From: Branchipolynoe longqiensis
Taxonomy: Eukaryota > Annelida > Polychaeta > Phyllodocida > Polynoidae
Assembly (NCBI GenBank): GCA_030323885.1
Contig: CM059192.1
Span: forward strand, 67,778,785-67,842,784
DNA: 64,000 nt
Direction: 5' to 3'
The notes under the pieces were generated by a model, which made no database searches, had not been told where the DNA came from, and saw only the letters and a list, made by a program, of their open reading frames with translations. The translations under genes and the position numbers were made by a program. Below are positions 10,391 through 21,210 of this stretch, in pieces. Each line of letters starts with the position of its first letter. Position 1 is the stretch's first letter.

Positions 10391-10951
10391 CACACAGTGC
10401 TCTGCTGTGTATGTCCTGTAAGAAGTGCCCAGTGAAGTGAGAATCTGGTGACGTCACTGTCATGTCGGTCATCGTTCCCGTATAAGGGCCATATCAATCA
10501 TTGCCTGCTTTGACACTGCACTGACACTGCACTGACACTGCACTGACACACGCCGTGACACGCCGTGACACACCCCGTTGTAAAACCGGGAAGGAACGTG
10601 TGCTGTGAGATATGTAGCACTGGTATTTAGATGTGGTTATGTTCTTCCATCTCGGGCATCTTTAATTCACATAGCTTTAACATGGCCAGGTCTAGTTCTG
10701 TTCCGCAAGTGTTTAAAAAAAAAAGTGATCGTTTCTTATTTTGCTCATATCAGTTAAGTGCATGCACTTGTTTTCGCCGCTGTGAAGTGGTTATCCATAT
10801 GATTTCCTTCATCAATGATTTCTGTGAACTTATTTGTGGTTTCAAATAAGGGAGTTCCGCTGGTTTGGTGTTGGCAACTGTCCCTTCCACCCCTGTGTAT
10901 TGCTATAGACCCTATACTTCCAACTCACTTTGCCCCTACAGGGTTTCACCG
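10391..10951. other. Non-coding; short (CTGACACTGCA)n repeat at about 10508-10575
   Basis: A handful of 12-bp ACTGCACTGACA units, otherwise nothing supported. Confidence 0.55.
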
Positions 10952-10954
10952 TAA

Positions 10955-11514
10955 AGGGCGGATTCCTTACACGTGGTATGCAGCATGCAGCATGCGGTAT
11001 GCGAATGGCATGATTCCTTACACGTGGCATGCGGCACACGACTGGCTATATTTAAAAAATAAAAATAAACAAGTATACTCAATACTGCACTGTATATGAC
11101 CTAATATTGCATTTATATCTATGTACCTCTTAGTACGTCACATGGGGGTTCCTACCTTTATAATTACCAAATTATAGATAAGTATTCATATTTTTGTGGC
11201 TCTGGTAGCATTTTTACCAACCCGAACCCCCACCACCACCACCACTACCATATGTTTCCCCTCAGCACCCTTGTGTGTGACCGTTCCGTAATGCTCATTC
11301 GCCTCTCCTCGTCTAAAACTAATGGACAAGTGCGACTGATGTTTCTATTCGCACACCGCATGCCGCATACCGCATGCCACACTGATCGCTACAGGGACCG
11401 ATCGAGTTGACGCATGCCGCATGCCGCATACCACGTGTAAGGAATGTAGCCCATAGGCTTCAAGGCATTTCGATTTTTTGTCGCATTCGCATACCGCGTG
11501 TAAGGAATGCGCCC
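10955..11514. mobile_element. Harbinger-like MITE with GCATGCGGTATGC subterminal repeats
   Basis: Ends AGGGCGGATTCCTTACACG (left) and the complement of CGTGTAAGGAATGCGCCCT (right), flanked by TAA on both sides (10952-10954 and 11515-11517). A 3-bp TWA duplication is characteristic of PIF/Harbinger. Near each end the ATTCCTTACACGTGG motif is repeated with GCATGCGGTATGC-like palindromes. No transposase. Confidence 0.75.
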
Positions 11515-11703
11515 TTAAGGTGTGATATTTTATCCCCATCATCATCTGACGCCGATCTTCCAGTTTTTCATTCATTAAGTAATATATCAATCTGAAGGAG
11601 TTCTGTGTCCAAAATGCACCACAGAGTATCTTAAGATTTTAAAATTGTCTTGGGAGGGGGCGGGGGGGGGGGGGTTCCCAGACCCCATTATAACATCCCT
11701 TAA

Positions 11704-11742
11704 TATCTTCCTGGTTTTCATTTTGCAATCTTGGCAACCCTG
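11704..11742. mobile_element. Terminal fragment of the CAGGGTTGCCAAC MITE family
   Basis: TCTTCCTGGTTTTCATTTTG followed by CTTGGCAACCCTG matches the complement of the left end of the element at 23911. Confidence 0.5.
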
Positions 11743-11874
11743 CTAGAATCATATGCTTCCTAATGACAAACGCCATATCACCGCAGCATAGGCTATCATT
11801 CCCTACAGAATGTATGCCATTTTGTTGCTGTTAATGTGTTTGTGCATAACATCGAGGGTGGTATGCAAATTTAT

Positions 11875-11940
11875 ACAGGTCTATGGGATGACCCTCAAAT
11901 ATACATTTGGATATGTCTATGGGATGGCCCTCATATATAT
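11875..11940. repeat. Outlying copies of the 36-bp minisatellite
   Basis: Two diverged units (GTCTATGGGATGACCCTC and GTCTATGGGATGGCCCTC), separated from the main array at 12157 by a duplicated spacer and a GAGT array. Confidence 0.75.
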
Positions 11941-11952
11941 GAGGGGACCAGC

Positions 11953-12030
11953 AGGCTCATTCAGCACGCACTGCACCGCTCCTGTATCGTGGAAAAACTC
12001 TACTAGGGCAGTATTGTAGTGAGTGTTTGA
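11953..12030. repeat. Direct repeat module, copy 1
   Basis: AGGCTCATTCAGCACGCACT through CAGTATTGTAGTGAGTGTT. It recurs at 12927-13011 with small differences. Both copies are followed by GAGT-type arrays. Confidence 0.85.
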
Positions 12031-12155
12031 GGGTGAGTGTGTGTGTGAGTGTTGAGTGAGAGTGAGTGAGTGAGCGAGTGGGTGGTGAGTGGTGAGTGAG
12101 TTGGGAAGTGAATGAGCGAGTTAGTTGGTGAGTGAGTTGGTGTCTCGGTATATAT
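12014..12155. repeat. (GTGAGTGA)n array, first block
   Basis: Irregular GAGT/GTGAGT/GTTG units. The same kind of array follows copy 2 of the upstream direct repeat at 13005. Confidence 0.85.
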
Positions 12156-12156
12156 A

Positions 12157-12720
12157 CCGATTTGGACATGTGTATGGGATGGCCCTCGTATACTTATTTG
12201 GACATGTCTATGGGATGGCCCTCACATACCGATTTGGACATGTATATGGGATGGCCCTCATATACCGATTTGGACATGTGTATGGGATGGCCCTCGTATA
12301 CCTATTTGGTCATGTCGATGGGATGGCCCTCATATACCAATTTGGATATGTGTATGGGATGGCCCTCCTATACCTATTTGGACATGTCTATGGGAAGGCC
12401 CTCATATACTGATTTGGACATGTCCATGGGATGGCCCGCATGTACCGATTTGAACATGTATATGGGATGGCCCTCATATACCGATTTGGTCACGTTTATG
12501 GGATGGTCCTCATATACCTATTTGGACATGTCTAGGCAATCACCCTCATATACTGATTTGGATATTAGGTCTTAGGATGGCCCTCATATACCAATTTGGA
12601 CATGTATATAGGATGGCCCTCGTATACCTTATTTGGGCGTATATGGGATGGCCCTCATAATACCTATTTGGACATGTCTATGGGATGGCCCACATTGTCC
12701 CGGAAAGTATGTGTATGGAA
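12157..12720. repeat. 36-bp minisatellite (GGACATGTNTATGGGATGGCC)
   Basis: About fifteen copies at an exact 36-bp period in the first part (for example TTTGGACATG at 12161, 12197, 12233). Because 36 is a multiple of 3, a 12-residue repeat peptide stays open in more than one frame; I read this as an artefact. Confidence 0.9.
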
Positions 12721-12926
12721 TCTCGGCTTTAAGCATCATGAGGTCTGGTGCCGACGGCTTGGCTCGCTGTGCACTGTGGGTAATGCCGGCTCTATTACTG
12801 TGCCCACATTTCACGAGAGGCTTCCATGACCGGCCTTAAGTCACATCGTCAGCGGAACGCCGCTGATCCCGGGTAATACCCAGGTCTGCGCCTTTACTTG
12901 GTCCACTTTAATACTGCCACCAGCAG

Positions 12927-13011
12927 AGGCTCATTCAGCACGCACTGCACCGCTCCGCTCATGTATCGTCGAAACACTCTGCTAGGCCAGTATTGTAGTC
13001 AGTGTTCGAGT
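12927..13011. repeat. Direct repeat module, copy 2
   Basis: Same AGGCTCATTCAGCACGCACT block as 11953-12030, followed by the second and longer GAGT array. It implies duplication of a block of about 970 bp containing the 36-bp array. Confidence 0.85.
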
Positions 13012-13566
13012 GTGTGTGTGTGAGTGGTGAGTGAGTGAGAGTGTGAATGAGCGAGGGGGTGGTGAGTGAGTGAGTTGGTAAGTGAATGAGCGAGTTAGTT
13101 GGTGAGTGGGTGAGTGGTGAATGAGGGGTGGGTGGGTGAGTGGTGAGTGGTGGGTGAGTGAGTGTGGGTGAGTGGTGGGTGAGTGAGTGTGTGGGTGTGG
13201 GTGAGTGGTGGGTGGGTGGATGGGTGAGTGAGTGGTGGGTTAGTGGTGGGTGAGTGAGTGAGTATGGGTGAGTGGTGGGTAACTGAGTGAGTATGGGTGA
13301 GTGGTGGGTGGGTGAGTGAGTGGTGGGTGAGTGAGTGTGGGTGAGTGAGTTGGTGAGTGAGTTGGTGAGTGAGTTGATGAGTGAGTTGGTGAGTCAGTTG
13401 GTGAGCAAGTGAGTTGGTGAGCGAGTGAGTGAGTTGGTGAGCGAGTTGGTAAGTTGGTGAGTGAGTTGGTGAGCGAGTGAGTGGGTTGGTGAGCGAGTTA
13501 GTGAGTTGGTGAGTCAGTTGGTGAGTGAGTGAGTGACTTGGTGAGTGAGTTGGTGAGTGAGTGAGT
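13005..13566. repeat. (GTGAGTGAGTTG)n array
   Basis: About 560 bp of GAGT, GGTGAGTGGTGG and GTTGGTGAGTGA units in changing proportions. Threonine/proline/serine/histidine frames on the minus strand are artefacts. Confidence 0.92.
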
Positions 13567-13949
13567 ATAATGAAACATGCATTCGCCCCATTTTCCAATT
13601 TTCCTAATAAATATATTTCTAAAAGAAAACCCGTCAAAATAAATCCATGAATACAATTCCCTCCTATTAAACACTATATGACTTAATATAACTTTTCGTT
13701 CCGGTTCCTTTTGACTTCCGTCGACAAAGTGTTGGTGATCCGAACACAGTCCTGCTGGGCGGCGGATTGTTAGTGCTGCGAACCCGGGGCCCTTGTGTGC
13801 AGGGTCGGTCACCTACCGCCAAAGTATACAGCGTGTATCCGGGGTGAGCGGCTCGGAGCGCCACCCGACCCAGCACCCGGGCAACTTGGTCTGCTTCACC
13901 AACCACACCGCCACCAGCTTCACTGTTAAGTGGGATTGGGTTATTTTTG
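13567..13949. other. Non-coding, no recognised feature
   Basis: No gene or element ends found. Confidence 0.5.
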
Positions 13950-14222
13950 CAGGGCCCGGAAAGTCTTGAAAAGTCTTGAAAAGTCTTGAACTTCATTTGC
14001 CCCATTTCAAGGCACTGAAAAGCCTTAAATTAAAACCTATTTAGGTTAATTAGCATTGAAAAGCCTTGAATTCCATTAAACTGTCCCCCGACCTAAATTA
14101 GTCTGAAATCGTCATTCGCCGTTATTTTCTCCTGAATCCCAGATGAAAATAGTCTTGAAGTGCTTTTGAAAACAGCCTTGAAAAGCCTTGAATTCCATAT
14201 CTTTACGCGTGTACACGCCCTG
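13950..14222. mobile_element. hAT-like MITE, CTTGAAAAG family, with 8-bp target duplication
   Basis: Starts CAGGGCCCGGAAAGTCTTG and ends GTACACGCCCTG. The flanks are TATTTTTG and TATTTGTG, a 7-of-8 match. hAT elements make 8-bp duplications and often begin CAGGG. Interior motifs match the copies at 6606, 24290 and 61900. 273 bp, no coding capacity. Confidence 0.82.
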
Positions 14223-14351
14223 TATTTGTGCAATGGGGAATAAGCGAGAATTGATTTGTAGTTCACAGTAAGCAATGCCCACCCGCACAGAAAACTGATC
14301 TCTGGGTATGAATCAACTTGAGGGGATTAAATCAGCTGCTTATGTAATTTA

Positions 14352-14512
14352 CAGGGATGGAAGATCTCCGTGAATTGGCGGATTTCCGCGATTTTTGGTA
14401 TTTACCGATTAATGTTAATTTGAAGGAATCAGGATGTATATGACAATTGGTTGGATTTGAATCCCGTTCTTATATGACGTAGATGTTGCGAGAACATGAA
14501 ACCCAAACAAGG
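14352..14512. mobile_element. Left part of a CAGGGATGRAAGATCTCC MITE with a decayed SINE 3' end
   Basis: CAGGGATGGAAGATCTCCGTG matches the left end of elements at 48844 and 55952. At about 14473 it contains CCCGTTCTTATATGACGTAG and GATGTTGCGAGAACATGAAA, a diverged family A SINE 3' end. No right terminus is found. Confidence 0.6.
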
Positions 14513-14520
14513 GGTGAGGA

Positions 14521-14720
14521 GTGGGGGGGGGGGGTGATGGGTTCCCCCCCCCCCCCCCCCCCCCCCTCCCCTCCCCCACCTTCGAACTAGCCTGCGCCAG
14601 CAGAGGACAGAAGTTGGCTACTAGACACCGGCCGGGAGGAGGACTCGCCGCCGGCAGGTACTGCCCGAGGTGTGGGATCGAGAGGCCCCGGAGGCCGGTT
14701 ATGGGGGGGGGGGGGTGCGT
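14521..14720. repeat. G- and C-homopolymer cluster
   Basis: A G-run, then a long C-run (about 14545-14570), then a second G-run near 14704-14715, separated by ordinary sequence. Confidence 0.8.
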
Positions 14721-15044
14721 GTGGGGGAGGAGGTAATATCACTGGGTGCTCCTGTGAAACATAAGCGCAATTCACTGTGCATTGATTGTAGAATGGCGCA
14801 GCACAGGTGAGGGTGGTGCTCCTACACTCCGTGTGGTAATGGTGGTGGAGGAGATAGACACGTGATCTGCAGTTAAATGGGTGGTTTCCTTTTGAAATAC
14901 AAGGACCCTGGAGAATAGCACTAGCAGAGATGGGATGTGATAATCGGTTTTCGGATAATTATACTCATATAATTTCTTATACAGCACATATATATTAGAT
15001 CGTGTTGAGTGTTACAGATACCAAACCCCCTGTGTCTTTTCTAG
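14721..15044. other. Non-coding, no recognised feature
   Basis: Nothing supported. Confidence 0.5.
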
Positions 15045-15640
15045 TCTGCGTCTTATTACTCACGTCGTCTTATTACTCGCGTCTTATTACTCATGTCGTC
15101 TTATTACTCACGTCGTCTTATTACTCATGTCGTCTTATTACTCACGTCGTCTTATTACTCATGTCGTCTTATTACTCACGTCATCTTATTACTCGCGTCA
15201 TCTTATTACTCGTGTCAGTCTTATTACTCGTGTCAGTATTATTACTCACATCGTCTTATTACTCATGTCGTCTTATTACTCATGTCGTCTTATTACTCGT
15301 TTCGTCTTATTACTTGCATCGTCTTATTCCTCGCGTCGTCTTATTACTCGCGTCGTCATATTATTACTCACGTCATCATATTATTACTCGAGTCGTCTTA
15401 CTATTACTCGCATCTTATTACTCGCGTCGTCGTATTATTACTCGTGTCGTCGTATTATTACTCGTGTCGTCGTATTATTACTCGTGTCGTCGTATTATGA
15501 CTCGTGTCGTATTATTACTCGCGTCGTCGTATTATTACTCGCGTCGTCGTATTATTACTCGCGTCATCATATTATTACTCGCGTCGTCGTATTATTACTC
15601 ACGTATTATTACTCCCATCGTCTTATTCCTCAGTTACATC
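15045..15640. repeat. CGTCTTATTACTCG minisatellite, 14-18 bp units
   Basis: About forty units. The 5' part is (GTCTTATTACTCAT/C)n; from about 15355 the unit becomes CGTCGTATTATTACTCG, about 3 bp longer. The change marks two expansion phases. Tyr/Ser/Arg-rich frames are artefacts. Confidence 0.92.
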
Positions 15641-15944
15641 GCACCTGCGCTCCGTGAGCAGCTCATCACGCCACCTACTGGGGGGGTGGGCGTACTAACG
15701 TGATTGCATTGGGCCGTGTACCAAAGCCTGCGGGTACACGAGGGACATTATATATCTGCTCCCGCAGCCTGGCCGTCTAGTCTTTCCCACCCCAAACCAC
15801 ACCACACCCCCCACCCTACTCCAGTCCACTCCACTCATCACGTGACTGTTTGAACACTTACATGTATTGGCACCTGACTGCCGCTATACTATAAAGTACA
15901 CACGAACACGGCCACCTCTCGTTTACATAGGCACACCCAGACGC
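15641..15944. other. Non-coding, no recognised feature
   Basis: Nothing supported. Confidence 0.5.
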
Positions 15945-15992
15945 AGTGTGTACGTGGACGTGTACGTGTACGTGTACGTGTACGTACACGGG
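15945..15992. repeat. (GTACGT)n microsatellite
   Basis: Self-complementary TACGTG units, about seven copies. A similar (GTACAC) tract lies at 37752. Confidence 0.9.
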
Positions 15993-16027
15993 AAGCACTC
16001 TTAAAGCTGCATATTCCGATGAAAGTA

Positions 16028-16203
16028 CAGTAAAACGTCTATCCAACCACCTCCACAGACCAACCACTCCCCTATATCGATCGCTTTATTTGGTTCCCAA
16101 CGCTACCATTGTAACCATATTCTTTCTCCCTAAACCGACCACCTCCCTAAATGGACCAATTGAAGTCGGTCCCAAGGTCGGTCGATTTAGAGAGGTTTTA
16201 CTG
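16028..16203. mobile_element. MITE, CAGTAAAACCTCTCTA family, TA-flanked
   Basis: CAGTAAAACGTCTATCCAAC to GATTTAGAGAGGTTTTACTG, with TA on both sides. Immediately to its left is a short terminal piece of the piggyBac-like MITE (TTAAAGCTGCATATTCCGAT). Confidence 0.85.
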
Positions 16204-16373
16204 TATAACATTTGCTAAGCCGCAATACCTATCTAGAATTGATGACATCCAACTTAGACTGGTGCATTTATCGTAGTTTGGAGAGTCCTGTGCTAAACTG
16301 GTATGCTAGAAAACCACGTCCAGCATTTAGGATTTCATCTTACATATCCAACACCATTCTGTATGGCGATTTC

Positions 16374-16841
16374 CAGGCTGTAGGATTTCATAGTAACGAT
16401 GGTTACCGGTAAAATGTCATTACCGTGCTGGGGAAACTACGGAACAGAAAGTGCGTTTCCCATGATATTAATCAAGTATTTACGACAAATTAAAGTATCT
16501 ACGGCAAAAACTAAAAAACTTAGCAGTTCAAGTCATCGATCTATTACATAATTGGTTATTATACTCATTTACCTGTACCAAATGCAAGGCAATTAAAAAA
16601 TGTAATTAAATGCTACAGACGGTTATTTTCACTACATTGTAGATGATTAAAGGTATATGTACCATTTCTGCACAGGTGTGTTCAAAATATCCTCCTACTA
16701 AATTTAATTAACGGTTTCAAGAATGGGTATCCATCACCCATTTTACGGAACCGAAAAGCAGTTTACCCATGGGGGTTCCCATGAGTACCAGACATGGACC
16801 CCAAAAAGTGTTTCCCATGAATTCTGAAATCCTACAGCCTG
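16374..16841. mobile_element. MITE with ends CAGGCTGTAGGATTTC
   Basis: Perfect 16-bp terminal inverted repeat: CAGGCTGTAGGATTTC at 16374 and GAAATCCTACAGCCTG ending at 16841. Interior TTTCCCATGA motifs occur near both ends. Flanks GATTTC and GATTTT suggest a short duplication. 468 bp, non-coding. Confidence 0.75.
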
Positions 16842-16955
16842 GATTTTGGACTAAATCCAAATGAAAATATTCTTGAATTCCTGTAAAAAAAAAAACTTGT
16901 TTTTTAAAGCCTTAAAATACCCTTGAATTGCATATCTTCACATGTGTGTGGATCT
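16842..16955. mobile_element. Right-hand fragment of a CTTGAAAAG-type hAT-like MITE
   Basis: ATCCAAATGAAAATATTCTTG and AATTGCATATCTTCACATGTG follow the order seen in the complete copy at 61900. Confidence 0.6.
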
Positions 16956-17038
16956 AGTAAATTATATATAATGACAAGCTTGATGTAATTTAAATATGTA
17001 ATAATAATGTATATATCTAAATAAATGTGGCAGAAGCC

Positions 17039-17784
17039 CTGTCACATTACGGCGTATGGCGGGAGCGTATTGAAAACCTACGTAGGTCCTGCGCGTGCCG
17101 GCCTATGATGACATTTCGTGACCTTTTGGCTGGTTTGAGCGTATGTGGAACCTATGAGGAGCGTACGAGGAGCGTGTGGGAGCGTGCTGTGACATTTTTT
17201 GACAGTTTTGATTGGCATGTGGAGCGTACGAGTAGCGTACGCATAGCGTATGCGCGTATGAGTAGCGTGCATACGCTGTGCATACGCTAGGAGTACGCTC
17301 CCATACGTAACTCGTAGGTTATGCGTACGCTACATACGCTAGAGATACGCTAGAGATACGCCGGTGACACAAGTTGAGCATATGAAAAACCTATGCCGGC
17401 GTACGAGGAGCGTATGCCGGCGTATGAGGAGCGTATGTCGGCGTATGAGTAGCATATGGGCCATACTCTCTCATAGGTCGAGATTTTTTTAGCATGCACA
17501 AAAAAATGTGGACGGACGGATTTATGAAAGCGTATGGCAGCGTATGCCTCATAAGCCGGCATCTGGCGGCGTATGCGCATCATATGCGCATCATATGCGC
17601 ATCATATGCGCAGCATATGCGCAGCGTATGCGCAGCGTATGCGCAGCGTATGCGCAGCGTATGCGCAGCGTATGCGCAGCGTATGCGCAGCGTATGCGCA
17701 GCGTATGCGCAGCGTATGCGCAGCGTATGTGACGTAACGCGCCTACGCCGCCATACGCTCCCGCAAAAAACCCTAATGTGACAG
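17039..17784. mobile_element. CTGTCACATTA-ended element with GCGTATG interior (copy 1)
   Basis: Left end CTGTCACATTACGGCGTATG, right end complement CTGTCACATTAGGG, both followed inward by GCGGGAGCGTATGGCG-type sequence. Almost the whole interior consists of GAGCGTACG/AGCGTATG-type words in both orientations, including an 11-bp array at 17570-17729. No coding capacity. Copies with the same end but other interiors are at 19355, 38987 and 63845. Confidence 0.7.
17570..17729. repeat. 11-bp tandem array (GCGTATGCGCA)
   Basis: About fourteen near-perfect copies inside the element at 17039. The unit is partly palindromic (GCATATGCGC / GCGTATGCGC). Confidence 0.92.
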
Positions 17785-18028
17785 CCCCTTTAGGCACAAC
17801 AAGCATATCCGGCGAGGGCTGGATCTGCTGCTCGAGGCTCCGAAAGCGTGCCGACAGGGTGATGTTATTGGTGATTTGTTATTGCGAGTTGGGTGTGTGG
17901 GTTTGGGCTGTGGCTGTGGTGGTGATTGTGATGGCGGCATAGTGCTGGTTTGTTTGTTGGTACTGGCGGGCATTGGCGGCCAACACAAACTCGTCAGAAT
18001 GCCTGAGGAGCTTGGCGCCGTGTAGGTA

Positions 18029-19027
18029 CCATGCAGGTGTCTGTGTGTGCTACGTTATTACACGTGTTGAGTGCTCGTCAGTACCAATACGCCGGCTACC
18101 AGCCATTTCAACAACCGGGCGCAGTGTCAGCACAATGCAGGTGTCTGTGTGTGGCACGTTATTACACGTGTTGAGTGCTCGTCAGTACCAATACGCCGGC
18201 AACCAGCCATTTCAACAACCGGGCGCAGTGTCGGCACAATGCAGGTGTCTGTGTGTGGCGTGTTATTACATGTGTTGAGTGCTTGTCAGTACCAATATGC
18301 CGGCAACCAGCCATTTCAATAACCGGGCGCAGTGTCGTCACAATGCAGGTGTCTGTGTGTGGCACGTTATTACACGTGTTGAGTGCTCGTCAGTACCAAT
18401 ACGCCGGCAACCAGCCATTTCAACAACCGGGCGCAGTGTCGGCACAATGCAGGTGTCTGTGTGTGGCATATTATTACACGTGTTGAGTGCTTGTCAGTAC
18501 CAATACGCCGGCAACCAGCCATTTCAATAACCGGGTGGCACAATGCAGGTGTCTGTGTGTGGTGTGTTATTACACGTGTTGAGTGCTCGTCAGTACCAAT
18601 ACGCCGGCAACCAGCCATTTCAACAACCGGGCGCAGTGTCGGCACAATGCAGGTGTCTGTGTGTGGCATGTTATTACACGTGTTGAGTGCTTGTCAGTAC
18701 CAATACGCCGGCAACCAGCCATTTCAATAACCGGGTGGCACAATGCAGGTGTCTGTGTGTGGCGTGTTATTACACGTGTTGAGTGCTCGTCAGTACCAAT
18801 ACGCCGGCAACCAGCCATTTCAACAACCGGGCGCAGTGTCGGCACAATGCAGGTGTCTGTGTGTGGCGTGTTATTACACGTGTTGAGTGCTTGTCAGTAC
18901 CAATACGCCGGCAACCAGCCATTTCAATAACCGGGTGGCACAAAGCAGGTGTCTGTGTGTGGGGCATTATTACACATGTTGAGTGCTCATCAGTACCAAT
19001 ACGCCGGCAACCAGCCATTTCAACAAC
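18029..19027. repeat. 104/96-bp satellite with alternating higher-order structure
   Basis: The ATGCAGGTGTCTGTGTGTG block starts at 18031, 18135, 18239, 18343, 18447, 18543, 18647, 18743, 18847 and 18943. Spacings are four times 104, then 96/104/96/104/96. The 96-bp form lacks eight bases after AATAACCGGG. The last five intervals therefore form a 200-bp higher-order unit. The array stops where the next SINE begins. Confidence 0.95.
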
Positions 19028-19320
19028 TGGGCGCCGTGGCTGAATCGGTAGAGCGCAGACCTGAAGATCGGGAGTTGCAATTCCAATTCCCGGCCGAGTA
19101 AAACCAATGACTTACAAAATTGGCATTATTAGGGTATGGCATGGACCGGTTGGCTCGGTCTCAGGATAATATGACTGAGTGTGATATCAGGTCATGGTGC
19201 CGACGGCCTGATCAACCCGTGGGCAGCACTATAAGGTCGCCATGAGTGCGCACTGTCATAAGTCGGTACCCGTCCTGATAGATGTTGCCAGGACGTAAAA
19301 CTCAAACTTGCAAACAAACA
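19028..19320 (+). mobile_element. Family A SINE inserted at the end of the 104-bp satellite
   Basis: Head TGGGCGCCGTGGCTGAATCG, box B-like GGGAGTTGCAATTCC, body with small deletions, 3' end GTCCTGATAGATGTTGCCAGG and a CAAACAAACAATAAAT tail. It truncates the last satellite unit. Confidence 0.88.
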
Positions 19321-19354
19321 ATAAATTAAAATTAACCTAGTACAGGTGAAGCCC

Positions 19355-20173
19355 CTGTCAGACCTTGCCGGACTGGGGAACCGGACAAGAACCGGACAAG
19401 AACTGGACACTGTCCGGTTGTGTACGGTGATGTTCGGTAACCATCCGGTAACCATCCGGCGGTGTCCGGTGGTGTCCGGAGGTCTCTGGTACAAGTTTTG
19501 AACATGCACAAAACTTCTACCAGACGCCGCCGGACTGACGTGTCCGGTTGTTCTCCCTTTGGTGTCCGGTTTATGTCCGGTACCCATCCGGTAGTGTCCG
19601 GTTTGCTTCCGAAGTTGTCCGGTGGCGAGAACGTCAATAAAATATATATAGTTGAGGCGGCTTAAGCATATGGATGGAGACTGCTTCCTAACAGGTAGTT
19701 GCTTTCATAGTGGTTAGAACACATGTTTGGACCGTCCTACATGTTTGCACCATCCCATTTCTTCAGGTATCACATGGAGACTGCTTCCTAACAGGTAGTT
19801 GCTTTTCATAGCGGTTGGAGCACATGCCGGTTTAACGGACATGTTTGGACCTTCCTACATGTTTGCACGGTCCCATTTCTTCACATATCATATGGTGACT
19901 GCTTCCTAACAGGTAGTTGCTTTTGGTAGTGGTTGGAGCAATATTTGGACCGTCCTAAATGAAAAAAATACAGCCTGGTTCGTGTCCGGTTGATGGTCGG
20001 TCCGTCCGGTTCTCGTCCGGTACATGTACGGTACTTGTCCGGTCGCCTGGCGGCTATTGACCCAATTCCGCTCCATTTCGATACATTTCGATACATTTTG
20101 TATACCGGAGAGCACAAGACTAGAAAATTCTTTGTGCGGTGGTCTCCGGTACTCACTCCGGTGAGGTGTGACA
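19355..20173. mobile_element. CTGTCA-ended element with TCCGGT interior (copy 2)
   Basis: Left CCCCTGTCAGACCTTGCCGGA, right complement CATTGTCACACCTCACCGGA, so imperfect inverted ends. Both arms are packed with TCCGGT/ACCGGA words. The middle holds three repeats of CTTCCTAACAGGTAGTTGC. Ends relate it to copies at 17039, 38987 and 63845. Confidence 0.6.
19672..19960. repeat. Three copies of an about 115-bp unit (CTTCCTAACAGGTAGTTGCT)
   Basis: GACTGCTTCCTAACAGGTAG recurs at about 19680, 19781 and 19899, with companion blocks GGACCGTCCTACATGTTTG and CCCATTTCTTCA. It lies in the centre of the TCCGGT element. Confidence 0.85.
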
Positions 20174-20189
20174 ATGGCTTGAACGACAA

Positions 20190-20558
20190 CGTAGTCTAAA
20201 TACGGGCGAAAATAGCTTTAGTATGGAACAGGAAGTAGAATGCCTGGCACCAGTGTCAAATGGTTACTTATATCGGCACAGAGTTGGTGACATGGGAGAG
20301 AATGCAAAAAGACAAGATGGCGGCTATAGAACGCCGTCAATTTCACTTTTAAAGTCTGTTAAACTGCATATTTTATTACATTTTTGAACTCAAAGGTAGA
20401 GGGGAAATATATAAACATATATAAAAAATATATAGTGCTTCTTAAATTAAGACATTATTCACTCAATTAATTTCCCCACATGTCAAAATTCTTCGCCAGC
20501 TTTTCTAATGGGTTGGTTTTAACCCCTGTACTGTCAGTACGGGGTGAATCTTTTATCT
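20190..20558 (-). mobile_element. MITE with AGATAAAAGATTCACC end, copy 1
   Basis: The right end GGTGAATCTTTTATCT and interior motifs (CTTCGCCAGCTTTTCTAATG, AAGACAAGATGGCGGC, CTGGCACCAGTGTCAAATGG) match the complement of the complete copy at 35873. The left terminus is eroded. Confidence 0.7.
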
Positions 20559-20641
20559 AAAATTAATCCAACCATCCACACACCCACACCTCTACATGCA
20601 CATGCACATGCACATACACACACGCGCTACATACACATGGG

Positions 20642-20963
20642 TGATAATGGCCGAATGAGTTAGAGCGTCAGTCTCCCGTGCTGGTAGATCGTGGGGTCGA
20701 ACCCTGGTCGAGTCAAACCAATGACTTAAAAATTGATACTTGTCGCTTCCTAGCCAGGCACTCGGCATTATTAGGACAGGGCAAGGGCTGGTATGCTCAG
20801 TGTCAGGATAATGTGACTGAGTGGGATACCAGGTCATGGTGATGGTGGCCTGGTTTCCCAGTGGGACAGCACTATAAAGTCGCCATGAGTGCGCACTGTC
20901 ACAAGTCGGTACCCATCCTGATATGACCTTAGATGTTGCTAGGATGTAAAACAAACAAACAAA
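20642..20963 (+). mobile_element. Family A SINE, near full length
   Basis: Head GATAATGGCCGAATGAGTTA, TCGTGGGGTCGAACCCTGG (box B), full body and 3' end GACCTTAGATGTTGCTAGGA with an (AAAC)n tail. Preceded by a short ACATGCAC/CACACG simple repeat at 20580-20637. It is close to the 1498 copy, suggesting a recent subfamily. Confidence 0.92.
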
Positions 20964-21097
20964 CATGGGTGATAACCTTAATGCTCGATTCCATGACCTT
21001 GTGTGAATGTTAGCAGAGGCGCGCCATCGATGCAATAGGGTGGAGATAAGGCGCTCTGATTGGGTGGACAACATAAGGCCTGGTTAAAAACACGAAG

Positions 21098-21150
21098 AGG
21101 GGAATGCTGGCGGAATGCTGGCGGAATGCTAGCGGAATGCTAGCGGAATG
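21098..21150. repeat. GGAATGCTGGC short tandem repeat
   Basis: Four 12-bp units GGAATGCTGGCG/GGAATGCTAGCG. Confidence 0.85.
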
Positions 21151-21210
21151 TGTGACCGACCGAGGGCAATGTCAGGGACGGCGTTCGACGTGTCGCCCTG
21201 GTGACTGCAG

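Noticed and set aside
12125..12575. Repeat proteins with FGHVYGMALIY or SYTDLDMCMGWP units
   Set aside because: The 36-bp minisatellite is a multiple of three, which keeps two frames open; no codon bias difference favours one.
18029..19027. CRISPR-like array of 104-bp repeats
   Set aside because: No spacers; entire unit is conserved.
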